This document shows, piece by piece, positions 19,593 to 32,636 of a DNA stretch of 52,974 nt (position 1 is its first letter; every line of letters starts with the position of its first letter). The notes beneath the pieces were generated by a model. That model was not told the origin of the DNA. It searched no databases and worked only from the letters and a program-made list of their open reading frames with translations. This DNA is from Discostella pseudostelligera (Eukaryota > Bacillariophyta > Thalassiosirophyceae > Thalassiosirales > Thalassiosiraceae): the NCBI GenBank assembly GCA_036940085.1, contig JALLBK010000011.1:1-52974 (forward strand), in the 5' to 3' direction. Position numbers and translations under genes: made by a program.

Positions 19593-21226
19593 CTACTGTT
19601 GCTCTTTGTCTGTTTTTACGGTCGACCCAGGAACAAACGGATGGATAGTGTACATCCAAAGACTTGCTGCTGCCATCAGCCCTCCGATGATATGGTGAGC
19701 CTGTATCCCTACGCCGCTAGCCTGGAACATTCCTGAAAGGAGCAAACCAAATATCAACGCGAAGCCTTTACGCACACTTCCTGCATGTTTCGTGACGAGC
19801 CCGACAAGTATGCCACCGATAGAGTTCGTGATAACTGGAATAAATGTCTCTGGCGTCCAGTTGGAAAAGTAGGTTCGAGAACGTATCATCCTTCTTCCAT
19901 CACTGCTCATGCAGAGGGAAGCTAAGAGCAGAATTGCCGAGGCAACATTCATTTCCATGCTGAACAGGTAGGCATTCCTCGGAGCACGTACAGCTGGTGA
20001 GCTTGCATTCCCATTCCTTTTTCTACCCCAGATGGAGCTACCTCCACGAGACCCCTGCAAATTCTTTTGAGTTAGAGCACCCGCCATTCCAGAGATGAGA
20101 CTCGCAACCAAGAGTGGAACAATGCCATGGGTGACACGCCTTCCTGCCCCACCCGAAGCCGCACCGAGGGACGTAAATGCACCGATTATTCCTCTCACAG
20201 CATTTCCCCGCCGAAGGGAGATGAACGCAAACGGATGCAAAATTTGTTCGATAACCAGCGTTGATAAAATCAGGAAGCAGAGTGAAATCACTTGCATCTT
20301 GGACTGACGTTGACCCATCACAAAGTAGCAGCTCAATGCGGCAGATAAAATCTTTGTTTGGTTAAGCACGTTGAACGTGAGCGCCTCCAGATTTTGATAC
20401 GCCATAAGTGCGGCTACGTTTTGGATTGTGTAGAGAAATGCTGGAAGTCCGGCGAGAGCGATCCATGTCTTGACAGACCAACCTGAAGTGACGCAAACCA
20501 AGATGAAATAATATTCATGAGACGGGTGAGAGTTAAGAAAACAAAGTCCAAGATCATGAACCCCACTACTTACCCTGATAATCCTTTTCTCTAGTTTCCT
20601 TTTTTGTTCCTGAAACATACATTGCACCTGCAATTCCAAATTTGACGATTTCCTGCACAAGCACGACGCTACTTCTAACAATGGTCTGTGGAGTGAACTT
20701 TCGCACTAGGATGGGTTGAATTCCGAATTGCAATGCAAGCAGAGACATACCTGGAGAGAAACAAAATGCAAAGTGACATGAGTTATAGTGGCTAAACAAG
20801 TACAATATGAAGTAATACGATAGAATACTCACATGCGATGGCGGTTGGAGTGAGACCATCTCGTTGACCATGTTGCTTCCTGATGGTGGTGGATGCATCC
20901 AGCTTGGTTACTGCTTCAGGTTTGACATCCTTAACGACGTATTTTTCTGCAGGCTCGAGAGATGATGTTATAACAGTGGGGGCACTGGTGCCTAACTCTC
21001 CGCACGGTAATGTATTACGAGGTCGGTAGTGTTTCCAATTATGCTTCCTTGTTGCGACGGCGCCTCCTCGTTCATTAAGATGAAGACTATCAAGATTTAT
21101 CCCGTGATGTGTTGGAATTGACGCTAATGGAAAGTTGCCTTGGCATGCATAGGGAAGGAGCAACGCAATGGCGGCAGCAATTGGGACGAGGCCATTGCCA
21201 TTGCGGCTGAACGTCATACTTGCCAT
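19593..21226 (-). CDS. Nucleotide-sugar transporter (SLC35A/UDP-galactose transporter-like)
   Basis: Minus-strand exons 21226-20833, 20750-20574 and 20482-19593 join in phase to 486 residues. The family moves UDP- or CMP-sugars into Golgi lumen in exchange for the nucleoside monophosphate. The signature is LPAFLYTIQNVAALMAYQNL followed by TFNVLNQTKILSAAL, and later transmembrane helices (PLLVASLISGMAGAL, IPVITNSIGGILVGLVTKHAG) complete the fold. Exon 2 begins MSLLALQFGIQPILVRKF, the usual first helix. About 120 residues precede it, including a signal-like stretch (LVPIAAAIALLLPYACQG), which is long for the family and could direct the protein to a plastid-surrounding membrane. The ATG at 21226 is first in frame; a TTG lies just upstream. 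Confidence 0.82.
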
Positions 21227-21806
21227 GGTCAATGGATGAGATGAGATTAGCGCAGGTCAACCAATAATTATGGGACCAGCAGAGCGCTGGCAAGGACCCC
21301 GGTGTGAGTGATCACAAAATAAGGCCTCTTAAGAATTACACCTCAATGATGGCATGCATTGATTTATTATGGGATTGCTTTTGGTTGTCCCGAAGAGATC
21401 CACGACGTGTTCATCGTCATAGACTTCCCTTCCCCTGCAAGCATGGCATCATGAGAAGGTGTCAAGCAATGCGGCCGGCCGGCGGGTGTTGTGTTGTGCG
21501 CCCACAAAGGCCCCCACGCACACACATTATGCAACGACGACAAAAAGAAAAGAAGAAAAAGAGAGAGCGTTGAAGTTCAAGGATCGGATGATTCCGCGAT
21601 CATAATATCGCCGAAATTAATTTCCCGAGAAATACCGAGAATTTCCCGAGAATCGCGAGGAGACCGGCCGCCGCATCCACATCCATCCATCCACTTCCTT
21701 CTTCCGACGACGACCATGGCCATGGCGATGGCGACGGACAATGGCCTACCATTCCTATTGTCCAGCATTCAGCCAACCACAATTTACGCTGTAGCCGTGT
21801 GATAAC
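21227..21806. promoter_or_regulatory. Divergent promoter gap with a 21-bp-spaced direct repeat
   Basis: The gap separates the transporter and the RMND1-like gene. AATTTCCCGAGAA occurs at 21619-21631 and 21640-21652, exactly 21 bp (two helical turns) apart, with a shorter ACCGAGAA between. No gene is seen. The element differs from the E2F-like motif by GAG in place of GCC. Confidence 0.4.
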
Positions 21807-23780
21807 ATGTCCGCATTGCGAGTAGGGCTCCTGGGCCGTGCTCCAGTTTCACCTTCGTACGTTGCCATCCACCGCCAAGGGCATTGGACACGAGCAATAG
21901 CCCTACCGCTACCGCTACCGCTACCGTCGCAATTAGGAGTAAACAACAAGCGTGGCTGTGTTGTCGGCACGCAAGCATGTGGTGTCAATAAAGGTAGAAG
22001 AGTGCAGAAGCATGCAATAATTTCCACGCATCAATTCTCAACTTCGCCACCATCGATAGCTCCATCGACAGGACAAGTGGCATCGGAAATGCCATCACTT
22101 GCGGGGGATGAAGTGTCGCAACCTAGCAATGCACCTTCATCGATTGACTCGGAAAGCGCGCAACCGTCGAGACTGGAGCAATCCAATTACTTCTCGGGTC
22201 ACAGAAAAATACTGAGAGTACGAGAGAAATCTACAAAGCAACTGCGCAATACGGGAGAGATTGGTATCGAGAAGCAAAAGGCATATTTGAATGGCTACAA
22301 ATATCGCATACTGGCTACTCCGCAATTGACAAATAATTTGATAACACTTCCTGAGCCGCCATTGGAGACGAGTCCAGCCTCCACCATCAACCCGGCGACG
22401 TCGCAAATAAGTGAGAAGGAAATATTCGACATTCGACTATTGCAACAACAGTATGCCACTGATGCAGATAGAATAGGCTCGAGTCAGCATTTATCTACCG
22501 AAATCAATGACACCCCATCTCTACGCTGGCTGCGGAGGCTTTTCAATGATCTAGGCTATCCTCCAACAGAAATTAGTGCACCTCATTATTCTCAACCCAT
22601 CTCCCAAAATTCATTGCGCAGTCGACGCTCGTCGTCCATCGCCCTCGAGGAGATGATGAACAGTGATTCCTACACCGGCTCTCTCCCCGACGAACGTCAG
22701 AATCCAGATGATGAAGAAGAAATATCCGATAGAATTAGGGTAAGATCGGTGCAGGCAGCAAGTTCTATCGATGTCGTTGCAGTATTGAGTAAGGTATTCG
22801 GTGGAGGAGTGGCAAGAACGTCGCAGTACAAACCTCAGCACCCGCTTTCAGATTTCTTTGCATCATCACCACCCCTTCGTCATGTATTCGGAAGGACCAA
22901 TATCATCATCCAGCTGTCACCACCTCCGGCCAATGGTCATCCATCACTGTCACATTCAGTGCCGCGTTACGTTGCGATCTATCGTTTTGGAGCCGTAGTA
23001 TTCTTCAACCTCACAACCAAGGAAGCATCTCGTGTATTAGAACAGGTGAAGAAGTATGCTGTGAACCCAATATCCGTTGGTTTTGAACGGCGAGAGCATT
23101 TTGAGGTGGCTCTTCAACCTCAATTGGAGACCGCTACTGGGAAAATCACCGCGGATCGTGCTATGGTACGAGAGTTGGATATGAACACGGTGGGAATTGT
23201 ATCCAATATCATGGGACAAACAGTGGCTTTGGATTGGCATAATGATACCGTCGATGAATTGCTTGCAAAGTTCTCCAACGTGAACTCTTCAGTAGAAAAA
23301 ACAGGGAGCTTTACCAGCATTGAGCGCAATACGCTATTTCAGGTTGTAGCAAGGAACAATTCTTTGTTTATAGACATGGTCGGAAAGTTAGGAATCAAGG
23401 ACAGGAGTGATACTGCTTGGCATTTGAGTCAGTATGAGGGCTTGCATGAAGGAATGAGAAAAGAGTTCGAATTAGATGAACGATTCCGGGTGAGTATCGA
23501 ATAGTCATCCTGCTAGAGATTGTCCATCATTTACTGACTGAATGAGCTCTCACTGCACCTTCCTCCGCGCATGACGACGTGATGATGTATCTAGAACGTG
23601 GAATTCAAGCTTGACCTCATACAACAAAACGCCAAATTCTTTTTAGAGGTTCTTCATGCACAGAAGTCGAATGCATTAGAGTGGGTGATCATCGTGCTGA
23701 TTTCTTTTGAGTGTGGACTGATGATCCTCGATATGAGTGGATTGGGAACAGAACTGCGTTCGGCGTGGCCCTTTTTCTAG
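21807..23780 (+). CDS. RMND1/RMD1-like DUF155 mitochondrial protein
   Basis: Exon 1 is 21807-23489 and exon 2 is 23595-23780 (105-nt intron, phase 0), 622 residues. The conserved C-terminal half shows YRFGAVVFFNLTTKEAS, VSNIMGQTVALDWH, then exon 2 NVEFKLDLIQQNAKFFLEVLHAQKS followed by a final membrane helix (ALEWVIIVLISFECGLMIL), the layout of DUF155 proteins. These are inner-membrane factors needed for mitochondrial translation in animals and yeast. The N-terminus is basic and Ser-rich with no acidic residues for the first 90 or so, fitting a mitochondrial transit peptide. A CCGCTA repeat near 21905 codes a LeuPro run. The central 250 residues are unconserved and charged. Confidence 0.82.
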
Positions 23781-24190
23781 AAAGTAAATATTATGTACAG
23801 CCACCATTTAGTAATCTGTTATGGCTAGGATTTAATTCAGCATTTACAACACCAAAAATAGCATGCGAGGATAGACAAGATGTTGGAGGTGGGTGCAGGT
23901 TGGTGCCGAGCAATCTGCACCATTGAGAATCAATGTGAAACAGTGCCTCGTGGAACTCGATGGTCTCAGTCTGTCCCTCGACAGTGCCTTTTTGTGTCTG
24001 TCCGTCGATTGTGACGGTGAGAGTCAAAGATTTGCCCTTCGCGCCAAATCCCATTTCCGCCTTCCGCCGCCTGCCGCTGCCGCCACCACCATGATCGCCG
24101 GCCGCGGTTGACGACTGTAGTAGACGCCGCATCACCATTGCTGTTTGGCTGGCATTGGCCTCATCCAATCGGTTGGCACCATCGTCCGTA
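23781..24190. promoter_or_regulatory. Short gap upstream of the ABC transporter with one E2F-like site
   Basis: TTCGCGCCAAAT at 24038-24049 is a canonical TTTGGCGC E2F core on the minus strand, about 150 bp before the ABC transporter start. A 161-codon minus-strand open frame (24276-23791) also crosses this gap; see the rejected list. Confidence 0.4.
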
Positions 24191-27100
24191 ATGCCACCAC
24201 ACACGCTCAACAACAAAGACAAATCACCATGCACAGTGACGCTGGTTTGTTCTTGCATTCTCACGGCGGCATACATTGCTGCGGGTGTAATATTCCTCGC
24301 ACTCCCAACCAGAGCAATGTAAGTGTGCTTGCTCCAAAATATTACTTATCAAAACTCTGTGACTTTGCGTTTCCTTAGCATGTTGCTTGTTCAGTCGTTT
24401 GCTCTATCCTTGTCTGGCCAATATTGAAGACCAAGCAACGGTAACACCATCACCGCAGCTTACATCTTTACTCGACGATGTTGTTCGAATGGCAGGGGCA
24501 TGCTTCTTGGCTATTTCTGTGTCGTCCCTGGGGATATTAGCGCAATTACTCCTATGCAACCAACAAGGTAGTGGTATCGATAAAGAGTCGAGAGACACCT
24601 TCTTCTCACGGACATTATTTTGCATTCAAGGTGAGTTTGGTTTTTGGTTACTATCGTTAGTTTCATCATTAATAATAGTCATTATTTTCACTCAAACGTC
24701 AGTTTGATACAAATTCAAGCACCCATGGGTTTGTCTCTTGTCGGAGTAGCATTGGCAAATATCAGCAAATTGGATTCTGTTTCCACTGACGAACATGATG
24801 ATTGCAATATGTTAAGTGATCAAATTATCTTATGGATGGGAGTTGGAATTATGTGCATTGCATCTATCGGCTTGATGTCCACATTTTGGCCGGAATCTGA
24901 GATAGAAGTGGCTGAGAGTGAGCAAATTCCGCATCCTTCATATCGTCAATGCCGGATATGGTGCTGTTGCAAACGGATAGGAAGCATAGACTCAAGATTC
25001 TACAAAATAAACATGGAACCATTGCCTACAGACGAGGATGTCGAACTTCACACAATCAGGGACGGCACAAACAACGACAACGAGGATGCAGCAATAAGCG
25101 ACATCAAAGACAATCAACCGCTCGAGACTTTGTCATCATCGCGCTTACAAGGAACTTCTCGTTTATTGAAGCTTGCTGGTAGTGAATCACAGTATCTTTG
25201 GGCCGGTGTTGCGGTATTGCTAGTACGCCTTCCTTTTTCACTCGCTATTCCTCATTTTGTATCAACGACCATCGCAAATTTGATCAACGAAGATTTTGAT
25301 GGCGCCAAGCGAGAAGTGCTCCTTCTTTTCTTGCTTGGCACGGTGGATTCTATCCTAGACTTTTGGTGTGTCTTCCTCTTTGGTAAGGCAAAGGAAAATA
25401 TTGTTCGTAAACTCCGGGTCGATACGTACTCTTCCATGTTGAGGCAAGAGCAAGCATTCTTCGACGCAACAAATACTGGGGAATTGATCTCGAGACTCAC
25501 TTCCGACTGCGGCGAAATGGCTGGGGATTTGACTTGGTTCTTTCGTTTCAGCGTGGAAGCTGTGGTGCGCATTCTCGGGTGAGTTCTCCTTTTCGTCGAG
25601 TATCGTAATGCCGTGTGGTTCACATTCTGAGTACCCCTCCTTAATAGGATTTCTCTTTACATGGTTATCCGGAGCCCAATTCTTGGGTCATGCACTCTAG
25701 CTATTGTTCCTGTTGTGGGAGTTTTGAACAAAGTGTATGGAGATTGGCTTGGGAAGAACGCCAAACGAGTGCAAAATGCATTAGCAGAAGCAACGACGAG
25801 CGCTCATGAAGCTTTGTCATGCATCAAGACAGTGATCACACTTGCGTCCGAACATCATGAATGGGAAAGTTACAATAGCAGAATTGAAAAATTGTACAAT
25901 CTCAACATTCAGCAATTGATTGCAACATCAGTATATTACATGGCTGTGAGCACCTTCCTCATCAATACTTGTGTTCAAGCCGCGCTTTTGCTACTAGGGT
26001 CAATCTTTGTTGAAGAAGGAAAATTGTCAGCAGATGTGCTTCTGGCGTTCATGCTTTATCAACAACAGCTCCAAGAATACACGATGCTTCTCTTCCAATC
26101 GTATTCTTCCCTAATTAAAAGTAGCGGGGCAGGTGACAGGGTATTTCTCATCATGGATCGACACCCACCGCCTCCCGGCACTGGAAATTCTTGGGTTCAA
26201 AGCTTTGAAACCGACACCAATGAAGGCGATACGAAGGACGACATCACAATAGAAAATGTCTCATTCTCTTACCCATCGAGACCGGAAACTCTCGCATTGG
26301 ACAACATATCTCTGCGGATAAAAAGTGGTACAGTCGTTGCTTTGGTTGGACATTCCGGTTGCGGAAGTGAGTTTTACAATGTGTTGCATTATCATTTACC
26401 TGAGTGACGACTCATAGTACTCATTTGTCTTCCAGAATCGACGATAGTATCTCTATTAGAGCGACTATACGACCCTAACGAAGGTACCATCAAGTTCGGT
26501 GAATTAGATTTGAGACATATGAGTTTAAGAAATCATAGAGCAAATATTGGTCTTGTCAACCAGGATCCTGTACTATTTTCAGGAACGTTGGAAGATAATA
26601 TCAAACATGGATCGTCTGCAACACTTCAAGAAGTTATCGTTGCATCTAAGATGGCTAATGCTCACAATTTTATCGAAAGCTTCCCAAACAAATACAAAGA
26701 GCAAGTTGGCGAGCGAGGTCAAGCACTGAGTGGGTAAGATTTGCCTTCGTGTTTACTCTACAATATCATTTTGTCAAGTGCGTCCTACAATCACGCTGCT
26801 TTAGGGGACAGAAACAGCGAATCGCAATAGCAAGAGCTTTGGTCAGAAAGCCTTCACTGCTTTTACTCGACGAAGCCACGTCAGGTAAGTTGAATCATTT
26901 CCTCTCTCCGTTCAATTGTTCCTTCACCACCCGAAGGAACTAACGGCTTCATTTTCATCACCGTTAGCATTGGATCCAGGTATGTCATAGATGCATTTCT
27001 AATTTTACTATCTTTAATTGGGGTTAACTTGCAACCGTGCGTCATGCAAACTCCGACAAAGAATCTGAGGCCGCTGTCCAAGAAGCCTTGAACGAGTTAC

Positions 27101-27300
27101 TTCGTAAAAGACTGGGAATGACGACTATTATCATCGCACATCGATTGCAGACCGTCCGCAGTGTCGACACGATATTTGTCATGAAAAATGGAGCAGTAAT
27201 TGAAGAAGGAGCCCACGATCAACTTCTGCAAAAGACAAACGGGCATTACAGACAGTTGCTTGAACGCGTAGACTCCTACGGCCTTCTCCCTGTAACCTAG
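24191..27300 (+). CDS. ABCB-type half ABC transporter (TAP/MDR-like)
   Basis: Eight exons: 24191-24318, 24395-24630, 24720-25578, 25648-26366, 26436-26733, 26805-26884, 26968-26979 and 27062-27300. All introns are GT-AG, phases agree, and the product is 856 residues. It has one exporter membrane domain (from about [18 protein letters not shown], with the coupling segment [23 protein letters not shown]) and one ATPase: Walker A GHSGCGKST, Q-loop [10 protein letters not shown], signature LSGGQKQR, Walker [11 protein letters not shown]-loop SALD, H-loop IIIAHRLQ. Four extra N-terminal helices precede the core, as in TAP-like and ABCB9-like proteins. Exon 7 is only 12 nt and codes the D-loop residues. 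It is an exporter; the substrate and membrane are unknown. Confidence 0.9.
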
Positions 27301-27364
27301 AGATACGTATCGAAATGTAGACGATGAATTTATGATAATATTGTCTCAACGCAAACCCTTTTGA

Positions 27365-30300
27365 TCATCTTGCATCATACGCGTTCTCTTTTCCCGAGCG
27401 ATTCGACCGACCCTGCAAGTTCCCGCTGTGTAGTTGATTAAGATAGGCCACAGGAGCATTCTTCCGCATCCTTTGAACATCAGCGCGATGAGCCTCTGTC
27501 GAATTCAGTTCGGTTGTCACCTCCTCCAATTGTTTGCTCAGCAACTTATTATGTTTCCTAGCATTTTCATATTTTCCAATCGCTACGTCCGCATGCATAT
27601 TTGCAGTATTCATGGCAGTGCGAAGCTCCGATTTGTATTTTTCCACCTCTACCTCATTTCTTTGATATACCGTGGCCAACATGATCAGTTTCGAACAGGT
27701 ATCCTCCAAATTGGCCTCAACTTCTTTCCTGGTTGACAATAGATTTGAAACTTTGTTCTCCGAGACAAGCAGTTTGTCTTCCAGTTCACAGTTATCACAG
27801 GTGATCCTCTCCAACTCCATTGACGTCTGCCCCAACTCTTTCTTACCCATTTCCAACTGCGATTCAAAATCTTCTCTCAACTCGCGTTCTCGGGCCAAAA
27901 GCTGTTCAAGATCTTTTATCCTCAATTTGTCATTACTGCTTTCTCGCGCCAATTGTTCATAATTCAGTTCGGCTCTAAGCTTCGCCTCTCTTTCTTTTGC
28001 GCATTGCTCTTCAGCCTGCTTCCTCTCGTCAGCAAGAATTCCCGATACATGCTTGGTTTTCATTCGAGATTCGGATGTTATCCATTCTATTTGTCTTTCG
28101 TAGGTTTGACGCTGATTATGATAAGCGTTGTTCAGATTGTCGTAGTCAAGCTGCATGATCTGACTCCTTTTCACCACGTCCAACAATTCGACTTGGGATG
28201 ATGTAAGTCTATCACGAAGAATCCTCTCTCTTATTGCTACTGCGCTGCTTGCATTTGTACAGCACAGAGCAAGAAAGCGGTCGTCACTGAGCGGTATCAA
28301 AGCGTTTTGAAGTTGCAATGCGCGATGGGTAATATCCACTGAAGCTCCTTGTCTCATAGCCGACTCCAGCTGCGCCACAACTGATACAAGAACTTTCCGG
28401 AGCCTTTCCTTAACCCTACTCTGCTGCGCTAAGGTTGAGTCACCGATGTCATCGCATCCATTGCGAGTATTCGCAAATGATGCGAGGAAATTAATGAGAA
28501 CCAAGGGTGCTGCGGCACTGAGTGAATCGTACTGACTTTGCTGGGGATCATACTTGATGGTGTTCTCGAACTTGCTAAGCAAATCATCCGTCATAGAAGG
28601 GGCAAACATTTTAGTATGAGTGCAAACACATATTAGATCGCCTAAAAAGCATTTTCGTGGGTGATACCGAGTGAAGTAGAACGGAATGTTGCGGGTAACA
28701 GAAGTATCCGCGCCGTCGAATAATAAGTGCAGGGCATGCTCAACTGGAGAAGCAACAATTTCGGCATCAAATGTACCCAAAAGCATTAGACACAATCGAT
28801 CTTGGGTTCGATCGGCTGGATTGCCGTCAATAAGAGCACGCAATAACGACGATGCACAAGACGAAACGGAGTACGATTCCTAAATGTGGGTGCGTGTTGA
28901 AAAATTGATGTCACTGTTTGCGAGTTTGTATATGAAATAACATGATCCTCACTGATTCAACTTACATCGGTGGCGAAATGCAAGAGGCCCCCAACAAAAT
29001 CCTTTGCACAGTCGTCCCTACTTGCGGACGAATCCTCCAAGAAGTTTCGTAAAAATTGACGAACGAATATTGGAGATCCAGTGTGGAGACGCAAGAAGAG
29101 CAATAATGAAGAACCAACTGTCGAGCAGTCGTACCAATTCGGGGCTGCATTATTTTTTCCTCGTTCGCAGATGAAGCGTATGAGATTGTGGAGGAACTCA
29201 TCTAGTCTCTCTCGAAAGTGTGTGCAGATCAACGACGCGCCTCCGACCATGCACAATTCCGAAAGTATGTTCACGGAGTTGGTGGAGGCTCGTGATTTCA
29301 CATTGTCACTGATCATGCTGTTATATTCATTCGACGACGTAGGAAACTGCCATGATAACGCCAATTCAACCATATTCCTAACGAGTGGAGAGTGGAGTAA
29401 ATCCTCAACAGATCCCGAGCTATTGCCCATCTGGCGGAAGGATGCCGAAAGTGATACGGGTGATGTTTGCTCAACATGCTTGGGCAGTACCAGCAGGAGT
29501 AGGGAGAGGGATGAAGTACAAACTGCTTCGCCGTCACCCGGATCAGGCAATGCATTTGACTGTTTAACCGAACGACGTAATCGTGCCGCTGTTTCGATGA
29601 TGTTGAAAAGCTTCTGACACAAGTTGTTCACTTTCATTAGCCTTGATTCTCCTGGATCACTGTGATCAACATTATTTGAGTCATTTGATAACCAATCGGA
29701 GACTATGCCAGCTTGGATCATTGCCGCCAATAATGCTGCATTTGCTGCATACACTCTGTCCGTCATGACCGAGTGCTGGCGACATGCAAAAGAGTGGGTT
29801 CCCTGATTACCTCGTCCGTCCGTTACGTCAATACAGAGGTCATCTCGAGAATTGCCACGTTTCTTGTCTACTCTATTATCATGATGTTTCGACGACATGA
29901 GTAACATGTTGCTTCCATCGTTCACCGTCATTGGATTAAATGAAAGCACAAATTCGTATGAACACCTTGCGATTTCACTCAAGCGCTGGTGTTTAGATAC
30001 TGAATTTCGGGTATCTTCCAGTTTCAAGCCTAAGTCGCGGCCCAGAGCCGATAGCCATCCTACGCCACTTTTATCCACTCCAGTGTCAATGGCGACATTG
30101 GCATCCTTGCAACAAACATCGTGCGGAGAGGTGTAGGCTGCACAAACGGAGGAAGGGTCCATGGTCGAATGACGCGCAACATCAATGACCGCTTCAAATC
30201 CACGCGTCAAAGCCAAAAGTGAAAGTGTTGAGACGGGGTAGATATCGTCCGTCAAGGGATTCTCTGTCGGCACGGGCGCGAAATCAGATATAACGTCGAA

Positions 30301-32298
30301 CACAGTAACTGGTAGTGCGCCGTCGTTCATTGTCACTGGTACCTTGAGCACAGAATAGACGAGATCGCTATCCAAGCAAGCGAACGCAGTAGCAAGTAAA
30401 CCTAGAGATGACCCAACCAAAGCTGATGACACAGGACTTGTCATATTTTCTCCTTGCATAATACTCGACCTTTGTGCAAATCTAGCGACACGACATGATT
30501 CTGGCACGCTGTTGGAATGCCAACGATTCTTTTGCTCAACACTGCGATCGCAGGAAGCTTCACTGCAAACTCGCGCCGCGAGGACCAATGATCCGAAAGC
30601 AAGTTGTTCTAATGTCCATGAAGAATAGAAGCTGGAAGATGGGCTGCCACTTCCCTGAGGAGTTCTGGAAAGGTGAAGAGTTCTTGCACTACGGCCATGC
30701 ACGCTGCGACCAGAAAACACTCCGTTGGAATTCCCAGCACCCCAGTGAGTAGTAGTGCTGCCTTCATTATTCGAATCATCATACACATTCATGACCGACA
30801 TGTACGCAGGCAGACTTCTCGGACTGGGAGGATCAAAATCTGGAGTTTCACCCCTATCGTTGCTGCTGTCACGTTTTGTACCGTGACGGGAGGCAATGGC
30901 CAATCGAGCCAAGGAGCGAGATGCTGCATCAAACAGTCGTTGTCGATTCAATTGAGCGGATGCAGTACGTTGTGATGTAGTCGAGTGAGGCGAATCGTCT
31001 TCAATATATCCAGTAGCAAGGAAACGTGTTTGATTTCCGGCAGTAGATGTTTCGTCACCAATATAAAAATAGTGAGATGGGAAGGCTCCAAGCAATTCTA
31101 GAAGGGAAGATCGAAACGCCTCTTCTTGCCAAGTCTCCCGATCGCTCATGTGTACTTGCTGACGAGACTTCGTTTGTTCTAATGATCTTTTTGGTACATT
31201 AGTTGTTGTAGAAGTCGGCATCCGCTCCTTTCGAAGGTAGGGGTTTGGATGTGCGTTGGCAGCTCCATGCGGATCTTGGTGTGTTGTTCGAGACATAGTT
31301 ATCTGCCTAACTTGCTCATTATTTCGTTGATAAGGTGGTAATTGGTTGAATTGATTCGGTTGGAATCGGTTTGGGTGGGAATTCAATTGGCTGTTTTGTG
31401 AGTCATACTGATGATTGGCACTCGAACTCTGATTCTGTTGAACATTATGTGTCGATGGATATTCCTCGCGGTTGGATTGCAGCTGATCATGCCCATGCAT
31501 ACGAAGGTCCAAACTGTCTATTTCCTTTTCCCATGGCCCCGTGCGATCAAACGAAGATGTTTCATTATGATTGACGATTTTGTCGGTATCTTCCGATTCA
31601 TTCAAACCAACAGCAACATATTGTTGAGTGAGAGGTTGCGATTCGGCAAGCAATGCCTCATGCTGCGCTCGTTTCCGGGCCACCTCCCGAATAAATTCCC
31701 GCCCACTCATATCCATACTATTTTCATCATCGTCACTTTCGTCGCTGCCTAACTGATCGGCCAGTCTCCGTAACCGTTCAGTGGTGCTAATCTGGGCAGT
31801 ACTTGTTGGTGCTACCTGTCTGGCTCGCAGGGCACTGGATGGCACGGATTCAGTAGTAGAGCTTGTTAATGGATCATCCGATAGAACTCCCCCATTGCCT
31901 CCCCGAAGTGATTTCGGTACTTCATTCATCGATGGCTGCTGACAGAATCGACTTCTTCTGAGGCATTGATCTTCAACACCACGTCCACCTTTCTCATCGA
32001 CATCCATGGCATCCACCATTGAATGATGCGGTTTCAAACCATCATCAATACCGCCGCCATTATAATCATGATTTCCATCAGTTTCTTCAAACGAGAGGAG
32101 GACAGTTTCATCCTTGTCATCATCGCCCAATATCGTCTCATTCGGATCGACTACGCCCTCATCGCCGTCATCGTCATGCTGCAAAGTTTGTGCCTTGGCG
32201 AGTGACTTCCGGTGGATGCGCTGACTCCTCCTTCGAATCGTCCCCCCTGGTCCCGGCGTTTCATTGGAATCTGCGTAGACGTACTGAGAGGTTGGCAT
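27365..32298 (-). CDS. Large protein with helical-repeat middle and C-terminal coiled coil, unknown function
   Basis: Two minus-strand exons, 32298-28966 and 28879-27365, joined by an 86-nt GT-AG intron in phase 0 (HFATD|ESYSVSS), give 1615 residues. The first 450 residues are Ser/Gln-rich, acidic and disordered. Residues about 500-1300 are helical and Leu-rich, suggesting armadillo- or HEAT-like repeats. The last 280 residues are a long coiled coil (MKTKHVSGILADERKQAEEQ...LEQLLARERELREDFESQLEMGKKELGQ). The layout of helical repeats then coiled coil recalls CIP2A-type scaffolds, but I saw no diagnostic motif. It is probably a scaffold. It shares a 338-bp divergent promoter with the GCFC-like gene. 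Confidence 0.75.
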
Positions 32299-32636
32299 TG
32301 CGGGTCGTAATTAATATTCAGTATCAGTAGGAGGGTTGGCTGAGGCGGACGTCATGGTCTCTTTGTCTTTGTCGTCGTCGTCGTCGTTGGTGAAAAGTGT
32401 GGCGATCACTGGCGATGAACAATAATTTGGCGAAAAGGGCGGGAAGAATATTTGGCGAAATGTGGTAAAAAATGGCGGGATGACGGTGCCTGGCCGGCGA
32501 GCGGTGCTTTGTGCCGCCGCCGCCGACGACGACGAATGTAATAGTAGCTGACCATGATGTCCACGAGATAGAGTAGGATAGTCCACCCCTCTCCCTTTGC
32601 CCAAGAAGTCTGCACCAACATCATTATTAGTCTGCA
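32299..32636. promoter_or_regulatory. Divergent promoter with clustered E2F-like sites
   Basis: ATTTGGCGAAAA starts at 32425, GGGCGGGAAG at 32437, TATTTGGCGAAA at 32449 and AAATGGCGGGATG at 32470. The four cores sit within 60 bp and on one strand, between the coiled-coil gene and the GCFC-like gene. Confidence 0.55.

Noticed and set aside
23791..24276. Minus-strand open frame of 161 codons between the RMND1-like and ABC transporter genes
   Set aside because: It overlaps the first coding exon of the ABC transporter by 86 bp, matches no family I know, and is Gly/Arg-rich where the DNA is GC-rich. It could still be a small gene, but nothing supports it.
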